Shown here in pieces: positions 51,847 through 62,283 of a stretch of 64,000 nt of DNA. The notes under the pieces were generated by a model that saw only the letters and a program-made list of their open reading frames with translations, was not told where the DNA came from and did not search any database. The number at the start of each line of letters is the position of its first letter. Within the stretch, counting starts at the first letter, position 1. Source of the stretch: Diabrotica undecimpunctata. Its lineage: Eukaryota; Arthropoda; Insecta; Coleoptera; Chrysomelidae. Position numbers and translations under genes: made by a program. The stretch spans positions 20,395,735 through 20,459,734 of the forward strand of contig NC_092813.1 in the NCBI RefSeq assembly GCF_040954645.1, given 5' to 3'.

Positions 51847-52829
51847 TGTCGTACGGCCGTAGAGTCCTCCTGGTTTTCAGGAGTTTCTGGACGATCTACG
51901 ACCGCCGCTCTTGAAGAGGATCTCAAGTTTCGAGAGTCCATCTTCGTATTTAAGGAGTTTATTAGGATATCGGCCGTTACGGGCAAGAAGATCCGCCGAA
52001 CCTCTGTGGTAGGTGAGGGGACACCGGCAATCAGAATTCTCTAACCGTTCGAGCTTTCTTACAGATAAAATGTTCTTACATGAATTATATATATGTTAGA
52101 ATTCTGATGCGTGGTGTATACCTCAAGTTCCACAGAGATGTCGGCCTTCTCACGTCGTGGAGCCGTGTTCCCTCTCCTCGAGAGAGGTGCGAGAATGCCG
52201 GTCGTGTCGACCCTTCCTGCTGCCAATCGCTTCGTATAGCTACCTTTTCGCTAACAGTATTTGATATAGTTACTATTTGCGTAAGGTTTCGGAGACGAAA
52301 CGTTATTGCAGTTCAACCTGATCGGAAAAGCAATTACAAGTCCCCGTCGGGGCTTTTATTCGCTCTTTACCGTGACAGGCCCAAATAACGCTGTGGTCAG
52401 TTCGACACGATGTGAGGTAGTTCTAAGACCAATGTCTTTTCTATCTCAGTAAGTCGTGTTCTACTGTCAGGAAGCGTTTTGCAGTCGACACGCCGGTTCT
52501 CGTATTCTCGATGATTTAACTTCTAAATTGAATAACCATTATTAAGTATTTCTTTACTTCAGGACGTCTTCGACGATAACAGGATAGCGGTAATAAATAA
52601 AACTCAAAGGTAGCTTGGTAGCGCACCGAACCAACAAGGTCTAACGGGGCTAGTAGAGTATGTGCGACTGGACCCCGATCGGAAGATGTGCTGTTCTTTT
52701 ATACACATCGTGTTTGAGAAAATTCAGCACACTTCCGCCGAGAGGCCAATGACAGCGAAGTTAATAACGAGCGCTGTGATTGGCCGGCCAAAGTAACAAT
52801 CTTTGTCGTGATTGGTTACCTTGGCGACA
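51847..52829 (-). mobile_element. Solo B LTR in the L3 5' UTR
   Basis: A full 983-bp B LTR, minus. The left junction with the LINE is AGCT-GT-TGTCG, two T residues short of the usual GTTT. The right junction is GGCGACA-CTGTTT-TGTCGG, with two extra bases (CT). These equal the bases next to the LTR in full B elements, so they may be an unprocessed cDNA end. It is more diverged from B+ than the B+ LTRs are from each other. Confidence 0.88.
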
Positions 52830-52835
52830 CTGTTT

Positions 52836-54643
52836 TGTCGGTAACTAGAGTAACTCCCATCTCTTTCTAGAGAGGGAGAAGGCAAGTTATCCGCTCTATC
52901 CGTCGCTTGGTGGAGTGACCTCAGAGAGTAAGGCTCTCTGTCGGAGGCCATTGTGACCTAGCTAGGGATTAATGCCTTTTTTTAAAAGAATAAAACAGTA
53001 ATAATAAAGTTTATTAAACAAGTACCCAGTATATATAACAAGAAGAAAATGATATAATATATAACTTATATTAAGAACCTGAAAGAGACGTATAATTATC
53101 TCCAGATCCGGAAATCGGGAGAATAATTATACCAATTAGTTCTAAACTAAGAATCTGAAAAGTAATGAACGTTATTTATTAACAATAAATCAAACATAAA
53201 CAATTTTGAAATTAATAACTAGGGAGAATGTCACCTGTCAAAATATTTTGAGTGGGAAGGAGTTGAGCTAGGGACTTGGGATAAGGACTGGGATGTCGGT
53301 CGTTATGCCAATCGGAATAATCAGCAATAAAAAGGGGAAGAAGTACACTGTAAAAATAACTACAGGCAAAAATTCAAATTATTTTTTTCAACAGAATTTT
53401 ATAAGTCAATCGGACCTGTAGGAAATAAACAAATAGTGGCAAATAGGCATAAATAATATAAATAATATATATCAATTCGAAAATGAAATAAACGACAATT
53501 ATTATGGTCATAAAATAATAAAATAAAAATTGAAATTTTTAACAGTGTAAAATAAAATATAAATTCAAAGATAGGAAAAAGTATAAGTATTTTTAATAGT
53601 GTACCTGGAAAGAGAAACAAATAAAAGAAATGGTATACAAGTTATATATATCAAGGAGTTATATTCAAATATATAAGTAGCAATTACATATATCAAAGTC
53701 AAAGAAATACAAGTAATTTTAATAGTGTACCTGGGGAAAGAAACAAATAAAAGAAATAGCATACAAGTTTATATATACAGATATATCAAAGTTATATTTA
53801 GAGTTTAAATATACAAGTAGCAAAATACATATATATCAGAGTCAAAGTACAAGTACTTACGTTTGCAGTGTACCTGAAATAAAAGGGGAAATAAAACACA
53901 GTTTAAATCGTTTATTTTCACAAGTAAATATATAGCAGTATATATATCCCTGAAAGAAAAAAATAAAACACAAAAGGTAGTCTTTATTTAATCTCAAAAA
54001 AACTTTGTAAAAGGATATATGCACGTTCGGTGACTAAGTCCCGTAAAGTAGGGACTTAGCAAATCTGTAAGAGAATATTTTCTTACATGACTTGTAAGAA
54101 TGCCGAAATAATCAGAATTTTGACTAAGTCGAAAAACACAGATTAATTCGGCGAAAAATGGCGACGCTCTTAAAGGAATTTATTAGCAAATTTGACTAAG
54201 TCAAAAAGCATAGATAAATCCTTCAAAAATGGCCGCCGTGGTTTGTAGACAAACCGTAGTTAAAGATGTGGAACGTTAGGTTCCGGGTTTTAGAGGTGAG
54301 CTGAAAGAAAAACAAGAACTCTCTAGGAACTGAATCAACCAGAGGATCTTACTTGCCTAGAAGGCTGGACCAGCGGACATATCCTGACCCGGTCTGATTT
54401 CCTGGCCGTCGTGCACTTCTTTTATGCATAAAAAAGTAGGTCAATCGTAACGGTCGTTTTGGACCTTTTTACGATTGACCAGGCACGGCGACCAATGCCC
54501 AATTTTCAGAATTATCATTGGCTGCAGCTCGGATGCATTTCGACCAACGATAATTCAGAAAATGAGCAACATACTTCTGAATTATGATTGGCTGCAATTA
54601 CTGTTGCCATTTGACCAATCACAATTCAGCAGGCTGGGCGACA
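52836..54643 (-). mobile_element. Solo A LTR in the L3 5' UTR (diverged)
   Basis: An LTR of 1808 bp, minus, from TGTCGG to GCGACA, then GTTT and the LINE 5' end. The coding end reads MASDREPYSLRS... with replacements and no stop before the LTR end. The acceptor-like unit (AGTGTACCTGGA...AAACAAATAAAAGAAAT on the plus strand) is duplicated, which explains the extra length. Confidence 0.88.
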
Positions 54644-54736
54644 GTTTGACGTCAGTCGCTCGGACCTAAGCCAAGAAGCAGGAAAATAGACTGTGATACT
54701 ATGGTCAACCTTCCAGTTGCGAGTCTCACCGTCTAC
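54644..54736 (-). other. L3 5'-terminal 93 bp, displaced
   Basis: This is the reverse complement of 29008-29100 in L2. It starts with the GTTT that is the LTR target site and ends at the LINE 5' terminus. It proves that the solo LTRs lie inside the LINE rather than beside it. Confidence 0.9.
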
Positions 54737-54987
54737 TTCTGATTTCCTGGCCGTCGTGCACTTCTTTTATGCAGAAAAAAGTAGGTCAATCGTAACGGTC
54801 GTTTTGGACCTTTTTACGATTGACCGGCACGGCGACCAATGCCCAATTTTCGGAATTATCATTGGCTGCAGCTCAGATGCCGTTCGACCAATGATAATTC
54901 AGGAAATGAGCAACAGACTTCTGAATTATGATTGGCTGCAATTACTGTTGCCATTTGACCAATCACAATTCAGCAGGCTGGGCGACA

Positions 54988-56602
54988 TGTCATCAAGTGC
55001 CACCAATCACGCACTTCGATGTTCATCGCCCTTCCTTCTGGAACAAATAATTAAATCTAATTGGTCGAGAAATGAAAAGGTTTCATATAAAAGTTAATTT
55101 TCTTTAAATATGGGACATTTTCGGATCTCGCTCTCAGTCAAGTACAGTCAAGTGTTAGTGTGTGTTTTACCCGTGTAGGGTAGCTCCCTAGAGCACTTTG
55201 CTCGAAGGGCTCTGTTTCTTTCTAAGACTCTGAAGCTGAGTTTTTTTTCTTCTTAGAAAGAATGTGTTTTATTTACCACCTTAATAAAACCACAATGGCA
55301 TTGCCTCCTCAAGGTCATGCCACAATAAGAGCGTACCGGCCAACTACGCAATATTACACTATATTGCGCAATAGTTGGACAAATTAATAAACATGGAAAC
55401 TTGCACCAAGTTGCAATCAGTTTTTCCTACGTTTATTAATTACACCGGAGACGACATGGCGCCCAACCTTCAACGAACTCTACCACGACTCCGAGATGTC
55501 AGAGTTCTCATGCTCCGCGATCGAAAATCGCAAATAGTTCCAACACGATGCCTGCATCAAAACCACTCAAGAAAACAGCGGGGAGAAGCATCGGATGTTA
55601 GTACACCAAACTAACATGCCGATATCCACCTTCTGCAGCCCTGAAACCGTCGATGTGCCACATCTCCGACGAGCCAGCCTACTTGATGCTAAGTACCTGA
55701 TGCAATGGATGTCTCCGCAGTAGCCAGTCACTGCCTGCCCTACCATTATGTGGTCCAGAGCACCACGGAGGCCCGGGCAAACTCGCCTACGACACACCGG
55801 CGACATGCAGATGGGAAATGTACAGCTAGAGAGGACGAAGCCGCCGTAGAGGAGCACGTCGTCGAGGATGGACCTGCAGATCCTGTCCACGACACCGACC
55901 ACCGCCTGTGAGTGTTTTTGTGCAGTGTAAGTGCGCGCTACGCGAGTGTACGCGAGTGTTAGAGGACTTGTAAGTAATTTGACAATATAAACATATTCAT
56001 TTTGATATATTCCATGTTATATTTGATATATTTTATGCATTTTTTCTTTTCTATATGTGATTTGTAAAAAAAAATTGTTTTCTTAAGTTTTTTAATAAAA
56101 TCATCTTTTTTTATCAGCCTCAGAGTCTCCAAAGCAGGGGGGATGTCATCAGATGCCACCAATCACGCATCTCGATGTGCATCGCCCTTCCTTCTGGAAC
56201 AAATAATTAAATTTCATTGGTCGAGAAATGAAAAGGTTTCATATAAAAGTTAATTTATCTTTAAATATGGGACATTTTCGGATCTCGAGTCAGTCTGTGT
56301 CAACACATGGTTTTACCCGTGTAGGGTAGCTCCCTAGAGCACTTTGCTCGAAGGGCTCTGTTTCTTTCTAAGACTCTGAAGCTGAGTTTTTTTCTTCTTA
56401 GAAAGAATGTGTTTTATTTCCACCACCTAATAAAACCACATTGGCATTGTCTCTTCAAGATAATGCCACAATAAGAGCGTACCGGCCAACTACGCAATAT
56501 AACACCATATTGCGCAATAGTTGGACAAATTAATAAACATGGAAACTTGCACCAAGTTGCAATCAGTTTTTCATACGTTTATTAATTACACCGGAGACGA
56601 CA
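54988..56602 (+). mobile_element. C5, C element with mismatched LTR types
   Basis: The 5' LTR is 54988-55456, internal 55457-56143 and the 3' LTR 56144-56602. The 5' LTR begins TGTCATCAAGTGCC (type 1) and the 3' LTR TGTCATCAGATGCC (type 2). The two should be identical after normal reverse transcription. The right flank is GTTT (56603-56606); the left abuts A4 directly. The short LTR-initiated ORF (55393-55614) is open. Confidence 0.9.
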
Positions 56603-57602
56603 GTTTTGTCGTACGGCCGTAGCGTCCTCCTGGTTTTCAGGAGTTTCTGGACGATCTACGACCGCCGCTCTTGAAGTGGATCTCAAGTTCCGAGAGTCCA
56701 TCTTCGTATTTAAGGAGTTTATTGAGATACCGGCCGTTACGGGCAAGAAGATCCGCCGAGCCTTTGTGGTAGGTGAGGGGACACCGGCAATCAGAATTCT
56801 CTAACAGTTCGAGCTTTTTTACAGATAAAATATTCTTACATGAATTATATATATGTTAGAATTCTGGTGCGTGGTGTATACCTCAAGTCCCACAGAGATG
56901 TCGGCCTTCTCACGTCGTGTAGCCGCGTTCCCTCTCCTCGAGAGAGGTACAAGAATGCCGGCCGTGTCGACCCTTCCTGCTGCCAGTCGCTTCGTATAGC
57001 TACCTTTTCGCTAACAGTATTTCATATAGTTACTATTTGCGTAAGGTTTCGGAGACGAAACGTTATTGCAGCTCAACCTGATCGGAAAAGCAATTACAAG
57101 TCCCCGTCGGGGCTTTTATTCGCTCTTTACCGTGACAGACCCAAATAACGCTGTGGTCAGTTCGACACGATGTGAGGTAGTTCTAAGACCAATGTCTTTT
57201 CTATCTCAGTAAGTCGTGTTCTACTGTCAGGAAGCGTTTTGCAGTCGACACGCCGGTTCTCGTACACTTGATGATTTAACTTCTAAATTGAATAACCATT
57301 ATTAAGTATTTCTTCAATTCAGGACGTCTTCGACGATAACAGGATAGCGGTGATTAATAAAACTCAAAGGTAGCTTGGTAGCGCACCGAACCAACAAGGT
57401 CTTACGGGGCTAGTAGTGTATGTGCGACTGGACCCCGATCGGAAGATGTGCTGTTCTTTTATACACATCGTGTTTGAGAAATTTCAGCACACTTCCGCCG
57501 AGAGGCCAATGACAGCGCAGTTAATAACGAGCACTGTGGTTGGCCGGCCAAAGTAACAATCTTTGTCGTGATTGGTTACCTTGGCGACACTCCCTCCCCT
57601 CC

Positions 57603-58604
57603 GAAGACCTGTTGGTAGGGTGTTTTTTTATTGAAAAAATTAAGAAAATTTACAAAAATTTTTCAGTAAACATATGAAATTTACAATTAATAAACATATG
57701 TAAAAGAAACGAAAACATTGGTACAATATAATTTTAATATATAATTGTAGCAAAGGGAAATTCTTATAGCTAGGCCATTTATTAAAAATAAAAATAGTCA
57801 TAATTAAGACATTAAATGTTCAGGTTATAAGTCAAAAAGGTATATATAAAACAAAGAAATTGTGATAAGGTTACAATTAATACACAGTGTGAAAATTGTT
57901 AAGTGGAATATCGACTTGGTATCTCCCCAAGTGCATAAATTCGTGAAACATATTTAATTGGTTACCGCAGAGTGTCTATCCAAGTTGAAATGCGCCTTGT
58001 ACAATATTTTCAGGCATGAAATATTTATAAAACTTGAAATGATTGTGACACTTATAGAGCTGTAACGATAATATATAATATATAATTTCACTTGAAACTA
58101 CATGTTATGCGAAATATTCCTGCAAGGGAAATGTTTTAAGATAATTTATTAAGAAAAGTAAACGTCAAAGTACAATAATTCTCAGCTAAATCTAAATCAG
58201 CTTCGAAATTATTCTAAGTTTTTACAATTCTATTGGGAAGTTACCAGACAGACTAAAACTTTTGAACTGAAAATATATTACTTGTAAATAAAATTAGGTA
58301 AAATTGATTTCTGCAATCTTCCAATGTAGTTGTAAAAATTAAAAGATACTTAGAGTATGAAATAAAAGAGAAAATTTTCAATATTAAATTGTCTTTTGAG
58401 GGTATAAAAATGTAGAAAAATCTAAAATGTCAATGTGTGGTGTTTAAACACTTGTAAAATTTCGCGGTTAAAATATCAAATTCACTTGGCAAAGTTTGTA
58501 AATATGACGAAAAGTTTTAATGATTTACACTTAGAAAAGTTTGTAAAATGTTTTTATATGGGAAAAAAGAGAATTATTAGTCTGTTTAAACACTTACGTG
58601 GGGC
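57603..58604 (-). other. B- 3' non-coding region
   Basis: About 1 kb of AT-rich sequence lies between pol and the 3' LTR. It is the uninterrupted counterpart of the B+ region split by L2. Small open frames are not conserved with B+. No env, transmembrane segment or other gene is seen. Confidence 0.8.
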
Positions 58605-60724
58605 TTATACGGGGGCATCCCGTGGTGGTGGAGCTGGCCTGATGTCGTCTACGTGGATGATTCTGTCGACATCTTGATCTCTACGTACTTCGTACGTATG
58701 GTCTCCTGCCACTCTGAGGATGGTGTGGGGGCCCGTCCAGGTGGGGCCGAAGTTCCCTCTGGTATGGTTCCTTACCAAGACTTGTTCGCCTTGTAAGTAG
58801 GTTCTGGGTTGGCGGACATCTTCGTTCTCTGGGAAGAGATTCCTGGCGTATAGGGTGGCTCGTTGAACGGCTCGTTCGACCATCTGCTGGCGTGTCTCTT
58901 CTCGTCTCACCTGGTGCTCAGTTTCCTGAGATCTTCTCGGTCTGTAGCCCAGTAAAAGTTCCGCCGGAGTCTGGCCTGTGGCTTCATTTTGGCGGGTACG
59001 AAGGCTGAAAATAACATCAGCTAGGTAGGATTCCCATCTGGGGTCCTCAGGGGATGAAACTCGTGCACGAAGACCTTTCTTCAATTCTTGGACTCGTCTC
59101 TCTACCGGGTTGGCCCGCTGGTGGTAGATTGGACTCCGTTCGCCTTGGATATTATGTTTTCGGAGAAAACGTTCCCAAGCATCTGTCCTGAATTGAATAC
59201 CATTATCCGTAATGATAGTGGATGGCCTGCCCCATCTGTTACATATTTCTTCTTGTAGGAAACGGATGATGTCCCGGCTTTTTGCGGCTGTCGAACATCT
59301 GTACTGGATCCAATTACTGAGGCAGTCAGTGGCTAGAAGAACACTCTTGCGGCTGGATACGGCCCAAGAATGTCGAAAGATATCCTTTCCCAAGGATTTA
59401 CAGGCTCTCTAGGAATAATGGGTGCTTTTGGCTGTCTGGCTGCGGCCTTCGTCGTGGCACATATCAGGCATGACCTGACATATTTCGTCACATCTTTTGC
59501 GATTGTTGGCCAGTAATATACTTCTTTAATGACCCTTGTGGTCTCCTCCTGGCCGGGGTGATTTGCTTCCTCGCTGTCATGATAACACTCCAGGACTTCG
59601 GGTCTGAAAGCATCGGGTACGAGGATTTTTCTGAGGTTTTGGCCGGCTGTGTAGTGGGCTGTGTTGTTTTCTACTAAAAATTCTTCTAGCAGGCTCTGCT
59701 CGACTTCGTTCCTCGGGCCTCTGGCGGTGATTTTATGCCATCTTCGAACGAACCTCTGCATGCCTGTTTGCACCTGGTGACTTCGTGCGATTCTGGTTTG
59801 CAGAGGCATTTCTCTCAAATCGTCGAGAATGGGGTGTTCTGCCCCTTCTTCTTCGTCGTCTAAAAGGCAGAGTAATGGGAAGTCCTCTGGTTCGGCTTCA
59901 GGCGAAGACTGTGTTGGCCAGGAGATTCGGTCAATTTGACTGTCTATGTCTTCTTCTGTGGTTTGGTCATTTTCTGCTGGATTTCGTGAGAGGTGATCAG
60001 GAAGTTGGTTTTCTTTCCCTGGTATATGAACCACCTCGAAATTAAATTCCTGTAATAGCAGTGACCATCTTGACAGTTTGGCTTTGTCGGGTTGGTATTT
60101 GTCTAACCATAGCAACGCTGTACTGTCGGTGAGAAGAGTGAATTTTTTCTCCTGGAGCAAGTGACGAAATTTCTTAAGTGCCCATATAACTGCTAAGCAC
60201 TCTTTTTCATTTATATGATATTTTCTTTCGGCTGGTCGAAGTTTAGTGGAAGCGTAAGCAATTATCTTCCGTTCTTCGGTCGAGCCTTGAAATAGGACGG
60301 CCCCCATACCATATTCGGAGGCATCAGTCTGCAGGCTAAATGGCTGGTTCATGTCAGGTCGCTCTAGGTGAAGATCTCCAGGGCTTCTGGCGTCCATTTG
60401 AAATATTTCTTTTTCGATGTTAAGTCAGTCAAAGGAGTGATAATGACTGCGAAGTTTGGAACAAAATCTCGGAGCCAATTTGCTGTCCCAATGAAACTTC
60501 TCAGTTGTTTGACAGATTTGGGTCGCTGAAAACCTTGGATTTTCTCACAATGTTTTTCCAAGGGTTGAGTATCTGTGTCGGTTACTTTGTGGCCCAAATA
60601 CTCTAACGTGTTGGTAGCAAACCGACATGTCTTCAACGAAACCCAGAGTCCATGTGTTCTGAGTCGCTCTAGGACGAGGTGGAGATGCTTCTGATGATCT
60701 TCCCAGGAGTTGGAATAAATGATT

Positions 60725-60728
60725 ATAT
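60725..60728. repeat. ATAT target duplication of the solo C LTR
   Basis: ATAT at 60725-60728 recurs at 61196-61199 around the LTR. B+ shows the site once in the YMDD region. It confirms that C integration makes a 4-bp duplication, here at a site unrelated to GTTT. Confidence 0.9.
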
Positions 60729-61195
60729 TGTCATCAAGTGCAACCAATCACGCACTTCGATGTTCATCGCCCTTCCTTCTGGAACAAATAATTAAATTTA
60801 ATTGGTTGAGAAATGAAAAAGTTTCATATAAAAGTTAATTTATCTTTAAATATGGGACATTTTCGGATCTCAAGTCAGTAGTGATAGTCTGTGTCAACAC
60901 ATGGTTTTACCCGTGTAGGGTAGCTCCCTAGAGCACTTTGCTCGAAGGGCTCTGAATCTTTCTAAGACTCTGAAGCTGAGTTTTTTTCTTCTTAGAAAGA
61001 ATGTGTTTTATTTACCACCTTAATAAAACCACAATGGCATTGTCTCTTCAAGATAATGCCACAATAAGAACGTACCGGCCAACTACACAATATTACACCA
61101 TATTGCGCAATAGTTGGACAAATTAATAAACATGGAAACTTGCACCAAGTTGCAATCAGTTTTTCATACGTTTATTAATTACACCGGAGACGACA
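60729..61195 (+). mobile_element. C6, solo C LTR inside B- pol
   Basis: A 467-bp LTR from TGTC to GACA, of the AAGTGC/GCACTT type (TGTCATCAAGTGCAACC). It is complete with TATA, hairpin leader and coding end. LTR-LTR recombination presumably removed the rest after insertion. It separates the RT active-site codons from the remainder of RT. Confidence 0.92.
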
Positions 61196-62231
61196 ATATC
61201 ATCCATATAGACCTTTACAAATTCGTCTATGAAACCAGCGAAAACTGATGTAACCAATTTTTGGAAGGCTGCAGGTCCATTTTTGAGTCCGAATGGCATA
61301 ACTACGAACTCATAAGACGATCCGTCGGGTAGACTGAATGCTGTCAGCGGCATCGAATCTTTGTGTAGTGGTATTTGCCAAAAACCACTCTTCAAATCTA
61401 ATGTCGAAAATATTCTCGTCGTTCCTAGCTCTCTAATTGCATCGTGGATTGGCGGTAGGGCGGAGACCTCGTCGATTGTTATCTTGTTGATTTTACGATA
61501 ATCAACACAAAATCGAGGCGTGCCATCCTTCTTCTTGACGATCACCACTGGGCTGTTATAGGGTGATCGACTTGGTCGGATGACACCTGCTGCAAGCATC
61601 TCCTGGACTTCATCGAACATTATTTTCTTCTTAGCTGGAGAACATTTAAATGGCTTCGTATTGATCGGCCGTGTGTCTGTCAGCTTGATTTCCATCACCG
61701 TGTCTCGGGTAGTGGGTTGTTTAAGTTTATCGTCGAAGACGTCTTCGTACTCCTGCAGGAGTTCCCTTACGGTTGGGACTGCAAATTGTGGAGCTTGGTC
61801 ATCTTGGAGTTGAGTCTTTGAGTTGCATTGTTTGGCTGAATGCGACTTCCAGTAGAGGACTTTTCGTGATTCTTTTCCCACGTGTAAACATTTTCGGTTA
61901 ATGTCTATTAGTACCTCTTCTTTTTGGAGCCATGGCATACCCAGAATTAGATCTTGGTTCAGATCTTTGACAATGGCACATCTCGTTGTGGACTGGAAAC
62001 TTCCAAAATCGATCGTGACTTCGACTGTACCCTGACTATGTGTAGTGGTGTGTTTGCAAGCCAACTGGACCATTCTCCGCCTTTTATGAATATCTGCCGC
62101 TTGAACCAAGTCAGGATTGATCTAATTCATCGATGCACCGGTATCGATGAGGACCTGGGCTCTCTTTGAATTGATGTTCACATCGATTCGTGGCAGATTT
62201 GAAACTTTCATGGCGTTGATTGGATTAAGTT

Positions 62232-62283
62232 GGGGCACCGCATCTGGAGAGAGGCTTAGTGGGTGCCCCTCTCGTCGTTTCCC
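62232..62283 (-). promoter_or_regulatory. -1 frameshift signal of B-
   Basis: On the minus strand GGGAAAC spans 62283-62277, followed by a 7-nt spacer and the stem 62269-62262/62239-62232. It is identical in design to B+. Confidence 0.8.

Larger units (their letters stand above)
47458..54737 (-). mobile_element. LINE L3, complete, with two solo LTRs in its 5' UTR
   Basis: The minus-strand LINE has its tail at 47458-47490, ORF2, ORF1 and 5' UTR up to AGCT (51844-51841). Solo B and A LTRs occupy 51847-54643. GTTT (54644-54647) and the 5'-terminal 89 bp (54648-54736, ending at GTAGACGG on the sense strand) complete the LINE. One extra T (54737) precedes the target duplication. ORFs are open. 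The insertion is in the same orientation as the A4 LTR that contains it. Confidence 0.93.
39970..54987 (-). mobile_element. A4, A-family element (minus), split by LINE L3
   Basis: The 3' LTR is 39970-41552, internal about 41553-46006, and the 5' LTR 46007-47457 continued at 54750-54987. At the 3' LTR/purine-tract junction two bases are missing compared with the tandem copies. The 3' LTR lacks about 30 bp (TTTATTAAATCTCAATC...) kept in the 5' LTR, and the AT runs differ (15 and 89 bp). GTTT is on the left. On the right the LTR abuts C5 with no spacer. Confidence 0.92.
58605..62277 (-). pseudogene. pol: B- pol, broken at four places
   Basis: Compared with B+, the protease keeps DTGA but has TAG (62124-62122) a few codons later. 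A solo C LTR sits directly after the YMDD codons (60729-61195). About 34 bp are missing near 60381, between GCC and CTGGAG, and about 16 bp near 59343; both shift the frame. The rest of RT, RNase H and integrase is recognisable (LQTDASE, HDSEEANHP, ITDNGIQF, NPVERRVQ). This copy cannot produce Pol. Confidence 0.9.
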
